Origin: JASLBX01 sp036373915
Lineage (GTDB): Bacteria > Actinomycetota > Actinomycetes > Jiangellales > Jiangellaceae
DNA length: 57,265 nt
Assembly (NCBI GenBank): GCA_036373915.1
Contig: DASUUU010000147.1
Coordinates: 1-57,265, forward strand
Reading direction: 5' to 3'
The translations under genes were made by a program, and so were the position numbers. Numbering within the stretch: the first letter of the stretch is position 1; every line of letters begins with the position of its first letter. Shown here in pieces: positions 16,686 through 25,581 of the stretch. The notes under the pieces were generated by a model. It was given only the letters and a program-made list of their open reading frames with translations, did not search any database and was not told the DNA's origin.

Positions 16686-19103
16686 ATGGAACGATCGGCA
16701 TCGATGACCGAAGCAGAGGCCAGTGACAGGACGGTTCCGGTGGGAGATGTCCCCGTCGACGAACCGCCCTTGCCGCGGCGTACCCGTCGTCCGATCGACG
16801 GTCTGCGGCTGCTGCTCTGGCTCGCCGTCGTCACCACCGTCGTCTTGCTCGCGGTGTTCGCCGAAGGCAGCTTCTCTGGCCTGGCGACCGACCTGCACGG
16901 TCTCGGCCAGTGGATCCCCAGCCCGCTTATCACCCTGCTGAACACCGCGGCGCAGCTCGCGGGCATCGCTCTTCCGCCTGTCCTGGTGGTCGTGCTGATG
17001 CTTCGAGGACGCATCAGAACCACCGTCGAGCTGCTCATCGCCGGCCTGCTCGCCGCACTGACTGCTGGTCTTATCGGGGGCCAGCTGCTACCCCAGACCC
17101 CGGAGGCCGTCCAGCAGGCGTTCGAACCGATCATCCACAGCGCGGGCGTCAGCCCCATCCCGCCCTACCCTGCGCTTCTCGTCGCGGTGGTGACGGTGAT
17201 CTCCCGGCTGGACATGCACCGGATCCACCAGGTGGCCATGTTCGCGATCATCGGCAGTTTCGCGGTCGGCCTGCTAGAGGGCCAGGCCAGCGTGGCCGGG
17301 ACGCTCGTCGCGCTGACCATCGGCCGAATCGTCGGCATCGCCGTGCGCGTGGTCAGCGGCCAGCCGTCGGTCGCCCCCGGTGGCCTCCAGATAGTTCAGA
17401 TCCTGCGCGAACACGGGCACCAGGTGACCAGCGTCCGGTCCGATCCGGTGGAGGAACACCGGCGTTACATCGCCGAGACGACGAAAGGACCGCTGGGGGT
17501 TCTCGTCGTCGACCGGGACAGCGAGGGTGCGGGTGCCCTGGTCAGGGTCCTGGACCAGCTACGGACGCGCGAGGAGGTCCTTCCGCGCCAGGCCGTGACT
17601 ATGCGACGGGCCATCGACCAGTTGGCGTTGTTGTCTCTCGCGGTCAACCGGGCGGGGGCGCGCACCCCGCCGCTGCGCAACGTGCTGCGGCTCGGGGCTG
17701 ATTCGGCCTTGTTGGTCCACGACCACATACCTGGCCGGCCACTGTCCGATCTCACTGGTGACGAGGTCACCGACGAGATGCTGAGCGACCTGTGGCGACA
17801 ACTCGCCCGGCTGCGCAAGAACCAGGTCGCCCACCGCCGGCTGTCCGGCCGAACCATCCTCATCGGCGACGACGGGAAGGTGTGGCTGCTCAACCCGTCC
17901 GGCGGTGAAGTGGCGGCCCCGGACCTCGCTTCGCGCACCGATCTTGCCCAGGCCCTCGTGGCCGCCGCACTGGTGGTCGGTGCCGACCGGACCGTCGACA
18001 CTGCCGTCAGGGTGCTCGGAGCCGAGGCGGTCGCCGGGGCGGTGCCTCTGCTGCAGCCGATCGCGCTGGCCCGTTCCAGCCGGCGGGGGCTCCGCGAGCG
18101 GCGCAGCCTGCTGGGCGAGCTGCGCGACAGTGTGATTTCCGAGGTCGGCTGGGAGCCGCAGGAGATCGTACGGCTCGAGCGAATCCGGCCCCTGTCCATC
18201 GTCACCGGGCTCGGGGCGATCGCGGCGATGTACCTTGTCGCGACCCAGCTCGCCGACCCCCGCGAGATCCTCCAGCTGATTCTTCGAGCCGACTGGCGCT
18301 GGGTGGCCGTGGCCGTCGCGGCGATGGGTCTGCAGTACGTCGGCGCGACGTTCGCCCTTCTCGGCTTCGTCCCTGAGCGGGTGAAGTTCCTGCACGCTAT
18401 CGCCGCGCAGGTCTCCCTCGGGTTCGTCCGGCTGGTTGCCCCGGCAACGGTGGGGATCACCGCGATCAACGTCCGGCTGCTCACGAAGGCAGGGGTCGGG
18501 GGTCCGCTCGCAGCCGCCAGCATCGCTGCCAGCCAGGTCGGAGCCGTGAGTATCACCCTCCCGCTCATCGCCGTGCTGGGTGTCGTCTCGGGTTCAGGTG
18601 CGGCCGCCGGACTGCGTCCCTCCTCCACCGCTCTCATCGTGGCCGGCGCGGTTGTCGTCGCGGGCGGGCTGCTGATCCTGGTGCCGCCGATCCGCTCCCG
18701 GGCCAGGAAGCTCTGGCGCGAGTTCGCCCGGCGAGGCCTGCCCCGCCTGCTGGACGTACTCAGCCGGCCGCGCAAACTGGCCGAGGCCATCGGAGGGATC
18801 CTGTTGCAGACGCTCTCTCTGGTGGCCTGCTTCTACGCCTGCGTGCGGGCGCTGGGAGCAGAGCCGAACTTCGCCGCGTTGGCCGTCGTCCAGATGGTCG
18901 GCAATACGGTCGGCATGGCCGTTCCGACCCCCGGCGGACTCGGCGCGGTGGAGGCGGCGCTCACCGCCGGCCTCAGCACGATAGGGGTGGCGACGGCCGT
19001 GGCCGTACCGGCGGTGCTGCTGTTCCGGCTGGTTTCGTTCTGGGCGCCGATCCTGCCTGGCTGGATCTTCTGGACCCAGCTTCAGCGCCGCAACATCCTC
19101 TAA
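16686..19103 (+). CDS. Membrane protein: N-terminal TM domain, degenerate kinase domain, LPG-synthase-like flippase domain
   Basis: About 805 aa from ATG 16686 (upstream codons overlap the ATL gene). Residues about 25-230 hold 5-7 hydrophobic segments. About 240-500 resembles an APH/RIO-type kinase, but the catalytic-loop motif is VAHRRLSGRTILI, with Arg where HRD/HGD has Asp, and the DFG position reads LNPSGGEVA. Both catalytic Asp residues are therefore missing: a pseudokinase. The last 300 residues carry seven or eight hydrophobic stretches of the YbhN/AglD/LPG-synthase transmembrane family, including VPTPGGLGAVEAALTAGL. No substrate is known. It likely binds a lipid-linked precursor or nucleotide as a regulatory input to the transporter-like part. 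Confidence 0.8.
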   Translation: MERSASMTEAEASDRTVPVGDVPVDEPPLPRRTRRPIDGLRLLLWLAVVTTVVLLAVFAEGSFSGLATDLHGLGQWIPSPLITLLNTAAQLAGIALPPVLVVVLMLRGRIRTTVELLIAGLLAALTAGLIGGQLLPQTPEAVQQAFEPIIHSAGVSPIPPYPALLVAVVTVISRLDMHRIHQVAMFAIIGSFAVGLLEGQASVAGTLVALTIGRIVGIAVRVVSGQPSVAPGGLQIVQILREHGHQVTSVRSDPVEEHRRYIAETTKGPLGVLVVDRDSEGAGALVRVLDQLRTREEVLPRQAVTMRRAIDQLALLSLAVNRAGARTPPLRNVLRLGADSALLVHDHIPGRPLSDLTGDEVTDEMLSDLWRQLARLRKNQVAHRRLSGRTILIGDDGKVWLLNPSGGEVAAPDLASRTDLAQALVAAALVVGADRTVDTAVRVLGAEAVAGAVPLLQPIALARSSRRGLRERRSLLGELRDSVISEVGWEPQEIVRLERIRPLSIVTGLGAIAAMYLVATQLADPREILQLILRADWRWVAVAVAAMGLQYVGATFALLGFVPERVKFLHAIAAQVSLGFVRLVAPATVGITAINVRLLTKAGVGGPLAAASIAASQVGAVSITLPLIAVLGVVSGSGAAAGLRPSSTALIVAGAVVVAGGLLILVPPIRSRARKLWREFARRGLPRLLDVLSRPRKLAEAIGGILLQTLSLVACFYACVRALGAEPNFAALAVVQMVGNTVGMAVPTPGGLGAVEAALTAGLSTIGVATAVAVPAVLLFRLVSFWAPILPGWIFWTQLQRRNIL

Positions 19104-19105
19104 CC

Positions 19106-19210
19106 GCGCTGATCATGCAAGAGTGGGGCGACACGCCGGCATGAGCAACGCGTCCAATTACGGCGCAGCCCGCCCATCGGCGTGTCGCCCCACTTTTGCA
19201 TGATCAGCGC
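19106..19210. repeat. Family B palindromic repeat, copy 1 (105 bp)
   Basis: Left arm 19106-19138 and right arm 19178-19210 are 33-bp inverted repeats with one mismatch, reading GCGCTGATCATGCAA then TGGGGCGACACGCCG inward. It fills nearly the whole gap between the convergent stops of the flippase gene (19103) and moeZ (19217). A diverged copy lies at 45869-45986. It lacks an ORF and flanking target duplication is not evident. Confidence 0.85.
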
Positions 19211-19216
19211 GGGTGG

Positions 19217-20407
19217 CTAGTAGGACGGTTGGGACTGATCTATCTGGTTCACCCAGGCGACGACGCCGCCGCCCACGTGGACCGCATCGGAGTACCCTGC
19301 ACCCTTCACCACGGCAAGGGCCTCGGCCGACCGGGCGCCGCTCTTGCAGTGCAGCACAACCTGCTTGTCCGGCGGCAACTTCTCCAGGGCCGCACCGGTC
19401 AAGAACTCGTTCTTCGGCATGAGTATCGAGCCGGGGATGCGGTTGATCTCGTACTCGTTGGGTTCCCGGACGTCGACCAGGACGAAGTCGCGCTCTCCGC
19501 GCTCGCGCTCGTCCAGCCAGTCGGCCAGTTGCCGCACCGAGATGGTGGAATCGACCGCGGCATCGGCGGCCTCATCGCTGATCACACCGCAGAAGGCCTC
19601 GTAGTCGACCAACTCGGTGACCGTCGGGTTCTCGCCGCAGATCGCGCAGTCGGGGTCCTTGCGTACGTTGACCGTACGGTAGGACATCTCCAGCGCGTCG
19701 TAGACCATCAATCGGCCGAGCAGTGGATCGCCCACCCCGGTCAGCAGCTTGATCGCCTCTGTTACCTGGATCGAGCCGACAGATGCGCACAGCACGCCCA
19801 GCACGCCGCCTTCAGCGCAGGACGGAACCATCCCGGGCGGCGGCGGCTCGGGGTAGAGGCAGCGGTAGCACGGTCCGTGCTCGGCCCAGAACACCGAGGC
19901 CTGCCCGTCGAACCGGTAGATCGAACCCCAGACGTACGGTTTGCCCAGCAACACCGCCGCGTCGTTGACCAGGTAACGCGTGGCGAAGTTGTCGGTGCCG
20001 TCGATGATCAGGTCGTACTCGCCGAAGATCCGCATCACATTGTCGTTGTCGAGGCGCTCCTCGTGAACGACGACGTTCACGTACGGATTGATCTCGGCGA
20101 CGCTCGCTTTCGCAGACAGCGCCTTGGGCGTGCCGACATCGGACTGCCCGTGGATGACCTGGCGCTGCAGGTTGGACTCGTCGACGACGTCGAAGTCGAT
20201 CACGCCGAGGGTGCCGACGCCCGCGGCCGCGAGGTACATCAGCGCAGGCGACCCCAACCCGCCGGCGCCGATCACGAGCACACGCGAGTTCTTCAGCCGC
20301 TTCTGCCCGGCCATGCCGACGTCGGGAATGATCAGATGACGCGAGTAGCGGCGAACCTCGTCCACGGACAGCTCGGACGCGGGCTCGACCAGCGGTGGCA
20401 GGGACAC
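19217..20407 (-). CDS. moeZ: Adenylyltransferase/sulfurtransferase MoeZ (MoeB plus rhodanese)
   Basis: 396 aa. It activates the C-terminal GG of sulfur-carrier proteins (MoaD-, ThiS- and CysO-type) by adenylation, then thiocarboxylates them through its rhodanese domain. N-terminal E1-like domain: VIGAGGLGSPAL (about 45-56), FDVVDESNLQRQ, IDGTDNF, zinc Cys pairs in CYRCLYPE and CAICGE, and a conserved Cys in GVLCASVGSIQ. C-terminal rhodanese from about residue 290 with active-site HCKSGARS. GTG 20407 has GGAG 9 nt upstream. It supplies sulfur for molybdopterin, relevant to the molybdoenzyme at 52441, and for thiamine. Confidence 0.95.
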   Translation of the reverse strand: MSLPPLVEPASELSVDEVRRYSRHLIIPDVGMAGQKRLKNSRVLVIGAGGLGSPALMYLAAAGVGTLGVIDFDVVDESNLQRQVIHGQSDVGTPKALSAKASVAEINPYVNVVVHEERLDNDNVMRIFGEYDLIIDGTDNFATRYLVNDAAVLLGKPYVWGSIYRFDGQASVFWAEHGPCYRCLYPEPPPPGMVPSCAEGGVLGVLCASVGSIQVTEAIKLLTGVGDPLLGRLMVYDALEMSYRTVNVRKDPDCAICGENPTVTELVDYEAFCGVISDEAADAAVDSTISVRQLADWLDERERGERDFVLVDVREPNEYEINRIPGSILMPKNEFLTGAALEKLPPDKQVVLHCKSGARSAEALAVVKGAGYSDAVHVGGGVVAWVNQIDQSQPSY

Positions 20408-20486
20408 GATGACTATCTCCGTAGGCGTGAGTTTCTACACCGCCAACGGTGCCACGTCCCGTCCAATTCCCGGGCACTGCGTCCAG

Positions 20487-21413
20487 CTACTGAGAACCGC
20501 GATCCGGGATGAGGTACGTGCGGATGAGCTCCGCGACCTCCGCCGGCTTTTCGATCATCGCCACGTGGCCGGTGGACCGCATCGTCACGACCTGAGCCCG
20601 CGGCACGGTACGGCGCCAGCGCTTGGCCGTCGACGAGCCGACCAGGGAGTCCAGCGCACCCAGCACCACAAGGGTTGGGCAGGAGACGTGCCGCGCGGCC
20701 GACCACACCGACCGCCACGGCGGCACTGCGTAGTACCGCACGATCGAGCGCAGCGACTCGAGCAGGACGGCGTCGCCGTAGCCCTGCTCCCTCCGGCGGG
20801 CGCGTTCTGCGACCGCGAGCTCGAAGCCGTCCGGATCGATCACGTTCGGGTCGCCGAACAGCACGTCGGCAAGACGGCGCACCTGCTCCTCCGGAGCGAC
20901 GTCGTTGATTCGCGCCAGCAGCCGCTCACCCACCTTGGGCACCGCCAGGACGGCCATCGCGCGCGCCGTCGACGGTATCCGCACATGCGGCATCGCCGGG
21001 GAGATGAGGGCCAACGATGCCACCAGGTCGGGACGCCGGGCCGCGGTCAGCACGGAGATCATCCCGCCCATCGAGTTGGCTATCACGTGCGCGGGCCGAC
21101 CGATCTGCTCGATGTACTCGATGATCACGTCCACGAACGAGTCGACGGTGTGCAGCCTCGCCGGTGGTGACTCGCCGAACCCGGGTAGGTCCGGTGCCCA
21201 CTGCTCGACCGTGCCGGTGAGCTCGGGCATCAGCCCCGTCCAGTTCAGAGACGAACCTCCGAGCCCGTGTACGAGCACCGCGGGCGGCGCAGCGGCACGC
21301 CTGGCCTGGCTGTGCCGTACGAACAACCTCAACCCGCTCGGCAGCTGCACCTGCGAACCCGCAAGCGGCTGCCTTCCGGCTGGTGCACCATTCTGCCCGG
21401 GGTGGTCATTCAT
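20487..21413 (-). CDS. Alpha/beta-hydrolase fold protein
   Basis: 308 aa from ATG 21413; the frame is open for another 130 codons upstream, but ATG 21413 has TAGGAT 7 nt before it, giving a leaderless start divergent from the small acidic gene. Motifs: VHGLGGSSLNW (oxyanion HG, about 65), NSMGGM nucleophile elbow (Ser about 140), LGALDSLVG (acid Asp) and STGHVAMIEKP (His). The fold is that of hydrolases acting on esters, epoxides or C-C bonds. The first 30 residues are polar with no signal peptide. No specific substrate can be assigned. Confidence 0.8.
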   Translation of the reverse strand: MNDHPGQNGAPAGRQPLAGSQVQLPSGLRLFVRHSQARRAAAPPAVLVHGLGGSSLNWTGLMPELTGTVEQWAPDLPGFGESPPARLHTVDSFVDVIIEYIEQIGRPAHVIANSMGGMISVLTAARRPDLVASLALISPAMPHVRIPSTARAMAVLAVPKVGERLLARINDVAPEEQVRRLADVLFGDPNVIDPDGFELAVAERARRREQGYGDAVLLESLRSIVRYYAVPPWRSVWSAARHVSCPTLVVLGALDSLVGSSTAKRWRRTVPRAQVVTMRSTGHVAMIEKPAEVAELIRTYLIPDRGSQ

Positions 21414-21476
21414 CCGATTGATCCTAGAACCACGGGGTAGGCTCGACACCGCCAGCTGAGCCACGGAGGTGACTAG

Positions 21477-21701
21477 GTGTCGGAAAGCGAGTTTCGACCC
21501 GAAGAGCCCGACGACGCCGTGACGTCGGACGAGATTGCTGAGCCGCCCGACGACGCCCCCGAAGCCGACGCCGTGGAACAACATCGAGGTGTTGTCGACG
21601 AGGACGAGGACACCCCGCCCAGGGTTCCATTCGACGTCGACCCGGCGGACGCCTACGAGCAGAACCGCGTCGTCGACTACGACGAGGACGAGTACCGCTG
21701 A
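21477..21701 (+). CDS. Small, highly acidic protein of unknown function
   Basis: 74 aa from GTG 21477 behind GGAGGTGA at 5-nt spacing, so very likely translated. About 40 percent of residues are Asp or Glu, with PDD and EDE clusters and a YDEDEYR tail. No Cys, no hydrophobic segment: probably soluble and disordered. It is divergent from the alpha/beta hydrolase and upstream of the TetR gene. I recognise no family; DNA mimicry or a chaperone-like role are mere possibilities. Confidence 0.75.
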   Translation: MSESEFRPEEPDDAVTSDEIAEPPDDAPEADAVEQHRGVVDEDEDTPPRVPFDVDPADAYEQNRVVDYDEDEYR

Positions 21702-21763
21702 GCTTGGCAGCCGGCGCAGCGTCGAAGATACGATCGCGAGAACCAGCGACCTGAGGAGCCCGC

Positions 21764-22402
21764 GTGACGAGCCTGCCGCACGTGCCCGCCCGGGGCGTCC
21801 GCATGCCACGCAGCGAGCGCCGGGCTCAACTCCTTCGCGCCGCCCGTGAGGTGTTCGCCGATAAGGGCTACCACGCGGCGGCCATGGACGACATCGCCGA
21901 GCGGGCCGGGGTCAGCAAGCCGGTGCTCTATCAGCACTTTCCCGGAAAGCGCGAGTTGTACCTGGCCCTGCTGGACGAAAGCGGCGAGCAGATGCTCGCG
22001 CGCATCCACGAGGCCCTACGGTCCACCGACGACAACAAGCACCGGGTGACCGCCACCGTGGCGGCGTACTTCGACTTCGTCGGCGATCCCGCGACAGCCC
22101 ACCGCTTGCTATTCGAGTCCGACCTTGTCAGCGAGCCGGAAGTACGTGAACGGCTCGACCGGTTCACCGCGCTGAGCGCCCAGGAGATCGCCAAGATCAT
22201 CACCGAGGACACCGGGCTGCCGGTCGAGGAGTCGACCCTGCTGGCCGTCGGTCTGGTGGGCAACGCCCAGTTCACCGCGCGCTACTGGGCCGAGACGGCC
22301 GGCTCGATCCCTCGCGACGTCGCTGCCGAGCTTGTCGCCACGCTCGCCTGGCGGGGCATTCGCGGGTTCCCCAAGCGGGAGGACGGCCCGCCCGCCCCGT
22401 AG
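21764..22402 (+). CDS. TetR/AcrR-family transcriptional regulator
   Basis: 212 aa. Residues about 13-62 form the TetR DNA-binding domain (RRAQLLRAAREVFADKGY and AERAGVSKPVLYQHFPGK), followed by an all-helical ligand-binding domain. GTG 21764 follows GAGGAG about 8 nt upstream. Order TetR-DUF3107-ferritin-like-DEAD helicase is the mycobacterial Rv3208-Rv3211 order, so this is probably the Rv3208 orthologue. Its targets are not visible here; no clear palindromic operator was found in the 61-bp upstream gap. Confidence 0.88.
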   Translation: MTSLPHVPARGVRMPRSERRAQLLRAAREVFADKGYHAAAMDDIAERAGVSKPVLYQHFPGKRELYLALLDESGEQMLARIHEALRSTDDNKHRVTATVAAYFDFVGDPATAHRLLFESDLVSEPEVRERLDRFTALSAQEIAKIITEDTGLPVEESTLLAVGLVGNAQFTARYWAETAGSIPRDVAAELVATLAWRGIRGFPKREDGPPAP

Positions 22403-22541
22403 TTGTTCACCATGGGCGGAGTGACTCTGGTCTTCCACGCGCCGGCGCTCGGGATAGCCTGAACAGACCGGCTTGCCTCGGTCGGCCGGCCAAGACGACA
22501 CACGACGCGGGATCGACCGCTGAACTTCGAAGGGAACGCAA

Positions 22542-22769
22542 GTGGAGGTCAAGATCGGCGTTAACAACGCCACCCGAGAGCTCGTGATCGAGAGCGCTCA
22601 GTCCCCTGAAGAGGTCCAGAAGGCGGTCATGGCCGCGGTCACCGGCAAGGATGGTGTGCTCGAGTTGACCGATGAGCGGGGCCGCAGGGTCATCGTCGTC
22701 GCCGAACACCTGACCTACGTCGAGATCGGCGAGCCGGTCGAGCGGCGAGTCGGCTTCGGTACGCTCTAG
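22542..22769 (+). CDS. DUF3107 family small protein
   Basis: 75 aa, full length for this actinobacterial family (mycobacterial Rv3208A/TB9.4). It begins MEVKIGVNNATRELVIES and ends with a conserved YVEIGEP...VGFG segment. Predicted alpha/beta and cytoplasmic, function unknown. A Shine-Dalgarno GAAGGGAACG lies before ATG 22542. Its TAG overlaps the stop of the convergent ferritin-like gene by 4 bp, leaving no terminator between them. Confidence 0.9.
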   Translation: MEVKIGVNNATRELVIESAQSPEEVQKAVMAAVTGKDGVLELTDERGRRVIVVAEHLTYVEIGEPVERRVGFGTL

Positions 22770-23464
22770 GCGGTCAATCCCAGCGAGGCCATCCGCTTGG
22801 TGTGATTCTCGGTCAGCCGGGCGAAGACCTGACCGAGTTCGGCCAGATCCATCCCGGGGCGGTCGACGCCTCCGACGATCAGCGTCGACAACGAATCGCG
22901 CTCCACTGCCACTCGCTGAGCCTGCGAGAGCGCTTCACCGACCAACCGGCGGGCCCACAGCGCGAGCCGGCCGCCGATCTGCGGATCAGCATCGATGGCA
23001 GCCCGAACCCGGCCCACTACGAAACCCGCGTGCCCGGTGTCGGCGAGTACGTCGAGCACCAGCGCACGGGTGTCCTCGTCGACGTACGCGGCCACCTCAC
23101 GGTAGAAGTCGGCCGCGATGCCGTCGCCGACGTAGGCCTTGACCAGGCTCTCGAGCCAGTCCGCAGGTCTGGTGTGCTCGTGAAAGGCCCGCAACGCGTC
23201 CCGGAACGGGGTCATCGCCGCTTCCGCGTCCACGCCCAGTTCGGCAAGCCTGTCGCGTAGCTGTACGAAGTGCTGGAACTCTGCGACGGCCATGGCTGCG
23301 AGAGCGGCCTTGTCGGCCAGGCTCGGCGCCAGGCCCGCATCGGCCGCCAGGTGTTCGAACGCGGTCAGCTCGCCGAGACTCAGCAGGCCCAACAGGTCCG
23401 TGACGGCGGCCCGATAGCCAGGGTCGTCGGGGGTGATGGACGCCACTCCGGCTTCGTCGCTCAT
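22766..23464 (-). CDS. Ferritin-like fold protein (Rv3210c type)
   Basis: 232 aa from ATG 23464; upstream codons in frame are discounted because they would extend across the helicase promoter region. All-helical, with spaced acidic/His motifs of a ferritin-like bundle: LGELTAFEHLA (about 28-38), AVAEFQHF (about 61), ADFYREVA and DTGHAGFVV. These Glu/His positions suggest a di-iron site, although family members in actinobacteria are uncharacterised. Convergent with DUF3107. Annotated relatives are sometimes called tRNA-hydroxylase-like; I see no reason to choose a substrate. Confidence 0.8.
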   Translation of the reverse strand: MSDEAGVASITPDDPGYRAAVTDLLGLLSLGELTAFEHLAADAGLAPSLADKAALAAMAVAEFQHFVQLRDRLAELGVDAEAAMTPFRDALRAFHEHTRPADWLESLVKAYVGDGIAADFYREVAAYVDEDTRALVLDVLADTGHAGFVVGRVRAAIDADPQIGGRLALWARRLVGEALSQAQRVAVERDSLSTLIVGGVDRPGMDLAELGQVFARLTENHTKRMASLGLTA

Positions 23465-23623
23465 GCCAGGCACGATATCCCGAGAAGTCAGGCTGTACAC
23501 TGGGGCGCGTATCCATTGGCGTCCGCGCGGAGAAGACGGGCGCCCCTTGAGACGGCGCACCGATGCGACCGCGCGACCGACCCGGCCCTGCTGTGACGAC
23601 TTCCCAGCGCGGCCACTATCGGG

Positions 23624-25351
23624 ATGCGGCAGTCCTGCGCGTCTTCGAGGTCCAACCACGCGAAGAGGCGAGACGCCCTGACAACCTTCCGAGATCTCGG
23701 AGTTCTGACTCCGATCGCCGACGCCCTCGAGAAAGTCGGCATCACCCACCCGTTCCCCATCCAGGAGATGGCCCTGCCGGTCGCGCTGCTCGGCAACGAC
23801 CTGATCGGCCAGGCTCGCACCGGCACCGGCAAGACGTTCGCCTTCTGCGTGCCTATCCTGCAACGGATCGTCACGCCAGACGACCGCGAGTACAACGAGA
23901 CGACCGATCCCGGCAAGCCGCAGGCGCTGGTCGTCGCGCCGACCCGCGAACTGGCCATCCAGGTCACGGCGGACCTACAGATCGCCTCGTCGGTGCGGCG
24001 CGCACGAATCCTTACCGTCTACGGTGGTCGCGCCTACGAGCCACAGATCAACAAGCTGGCGGAGGGGATCGACATCGTCGTCGGAACACCTGGCCGCCTG
24101 CTCGACCTGGCCGACCAGGGTTACCTGGAGCTCGGACAGATCAAGGTCCTGGTGCTCGACGAGGCGGACGAGATGCTCGACCTCGGCTTCCTGCCGGACG
24201 TCGAGAAGCTGATCGCGCTGACTCCCGAGCTCCGACAGACGATGCTCTTCTCGGCCACCATGCCGGCCGAGGTCGTGAGCCTGGCGCGGCGCTACCTGCG
24301 CCACCCGCTCAACATCCGGGCGGAGTCACCGGACGAGACGCAGACCGTCCCGGCGACGGCTCAGTTCGTGTACCGGGCCCACCCGCTGGACAAGGAGGAG
24401 ATCATCGCGCGCCTGCTACAAGCGGAGAACCGCGGGCTGGCCATGATCTTCTGCAAGACCAAGCGCCAGACCCAGAAGGTCGCCGACGAGCTGGCGGCTC
24501 GCGGTTTCGCCGCGGCGGCAGTCCACGGCGATCTCGGGCAGGGCGCGCGCGAGCAAGCCTTGCGCGCCTTCCGGTCCGGCAAGGTGGACGTACTAGTGGC
24601 CACAGACGTCGCCGCACGCGGAATCGACGTCGAGGGTGTGACCCACGTGATCAACATCGCCTGCCCTGACGACGAGAAGATGTACCTGCACCGGATCGGC
24701 CGTACCGGCCGGGCGGGCGCCTCGGGCGTGGCGGTGACGCTCGTCGACTGGGAAGACCTCGCCCGCTGGCGGATGATCAACGATGCGTTGGGATTGCCGT
24801 TCCCGGAACCCGTGGAGACGTACTCCAGCAGCGAGCACTTCTTCCACGACCTCGGCGTCCCGCCGGGGACGATAGGAACACTGCCGCAAAAGATGCGAAC
24901 GCGGGCCGGGCTGGACGCCGAAGCCGTCGAGGACCTCGGCGAGACCGGCCGGCGCCGCGGACCCCGCTCGCACGGGTCGCGCTCCCGGCCTCGCAGTTCG
25001 GGCAACGACGGTCGAAAGCCGCGTACCGGCACGTCGGGTGCTGACGAGGAGCGTCGCCCCCGTCGGCAGCGCTCACGCCGGCGGACCCGCAGCGGGAAGC
25101 CGGTCGAAGGCGCCTCCGGAGCCGGCGCGGACGTAGCGCGCGAGCCCAGGGACGACCAGCCGGCCGCAGCGAACGGCTCGGCTGCCAATAGTTCGGCTGC
25201 CAATGGCTCGGCTCAGCCCGGGAACGACACGGGTCGCACGGCAGCGGAGGGCGGGCCCGCGCGACGGCGCCGCCGGCGACGGCGCAGGACCGGTTCCGCG
25301 GTTGCCGCCGAGCAGTCCGGCCAGGGCGTGGCGAACCAAGCCGACAACTGA
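23624..25351 (+). CDS. DEAD-box ATP-dependent RNA helicase (RhlE/CsdA-like)
   Basis: 575 aa. Q motif (ITHPFPIQEMALP), Walker A ARTGTGKT, PTRELAIQV, DEAD box as LVLDEADEMLDLGF, SAT (LFSATMP), ATDVAARGIDVEG and HRIGRTGRAG are all present within the first 400 residues. The C-terminal 170 residues are low-complexity and basic: Arg tracts, repeated NGSAANSSAANGS, and a final RRRRRRRR run, typical RNA-binding tails. ATG 23624 gives an atypical N-terminus; homologues start near (M)TTFRDLG, which here would need a CTG at 23678, so the true start is uncertain. Orthologue of mycobacterial Rv3211. Confidence 0.92.
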   Translation: MRQSCASSRSNHAKRRDALTTFRDLGVLTPIADALEKVGITHPFPIQEMALPVALLGNDLIGQARTGTGKTFAFCVPILQRIVTPDDREYNETTDPGKPQALVVAPTRELAIQVTADLQIASSVRRARILTVYGGRAYEPQINKLAEGIDIVVGTPGRLLDLADQGYLELGQIKVLVLDEADEMLDLGFLPDVEKLIALTPELRQTMLFSATMPAEVVSLARRYLRHPLNIRAESPDETQTVPATAQFVYRAHPLDKEEIIARLLQAENRGLAMIFCKTKRQTQKVADELAARGFAAAAVHGDLGQGAREQALRAFRSGKVDVLVATDVAARGIDVEGVTHVINIACPDDEKMYLHRIGRTGRAGASGVAVTLVDWEDLARWRMINDALGLPFPEPVETYSSSEHFFHDLGVPPGTIGTLPQKMRTRAGLDAEAVEDLGETGRRRGPRSHGSRSRPRSSGNDGRKPRTGTSGADEERRPRRQRSRRRTRSGKPVEGASGAGADVAREPRDDQPAAANGSAANSSAANGSAQPGNDTGRTAAEGGPARRRRRRRRRTGSAVAAEQSGQGVANQADN

Positions 25352-25372
25352 CGGTCGGCGGCGGCCCCGCGG

Positions 25373-25550
25373 TTCCACGGTGCTCAGTCTCGGCCGCACC
25401 ACCCTTCCACGGTGCTCAGTCCCAGCCGCACCACGCTTCCACGGTGCGCAGTCCCAGCCGCACCACGGTTCCACGAAGCTGCAATGGCGGCATCGTGGAA
25501 GCTTGGTGCACGCCACCTGCGACATCAAGGAAGCTTGGTGCACGCCACCC
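25373..25550. repeat. Array with 32-bp periodicity between convergent genes
   Basis: Three direct units of exactly 32 bp (25373-25404, 25405-25436, 25437-25468) share TTCCACGGTGCTCAGTC and GCACCAC. A 32-bp imperfect palindrome follows (25469-25500, arms TTCCACGA/TCGTGGAA), then inverted-type units (25501-25532 and a partial to 25550) with GCTTGGTGCACGCCACC. Ends of the forward units (GCACCAC...TTCC) are the reverse complement of ends of the later ones (GGAA...TGGTGC), so the array can fold on itself. There are no spacers, so it is not CRISPR. It lies between the helicase and L,D-transpeptidase stops. Confidence 0.8.
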
Positions 25551-25581
25551 GCGGCAGATTGCGCTCGGCCGAGCAGCGTCC

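Noticed and set aside
16173..16898. Upstream extension of adnA by about 240 codons
   Set aside because: Overlaps the ATL gene on the same strand and the start of the flippase gene; the GTG with GGGGGAGG gives the family length.
17465..18790. 441-codon minus-strand open frame in the flippase gene
   Set aside because: Arg/Ser/Thr-rich shadow with no start signal or domain.
19196..20512. 438-codon plus-strand open frame over moeZ
   Set aside because: Antisense to moeZ, whose motifs are complete.
21414..21809. Upstream extension of the alpha/beta hydrolase at 20487
   Set aside because: Would overlap the small acidic gene with its strong ribosome site; no signal for an earlier start.
25373..25550. 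CRISPR-like 32-bp periodic repeat
   Set aside because: Units are contiguous with no spacers, and no cas genes are present.
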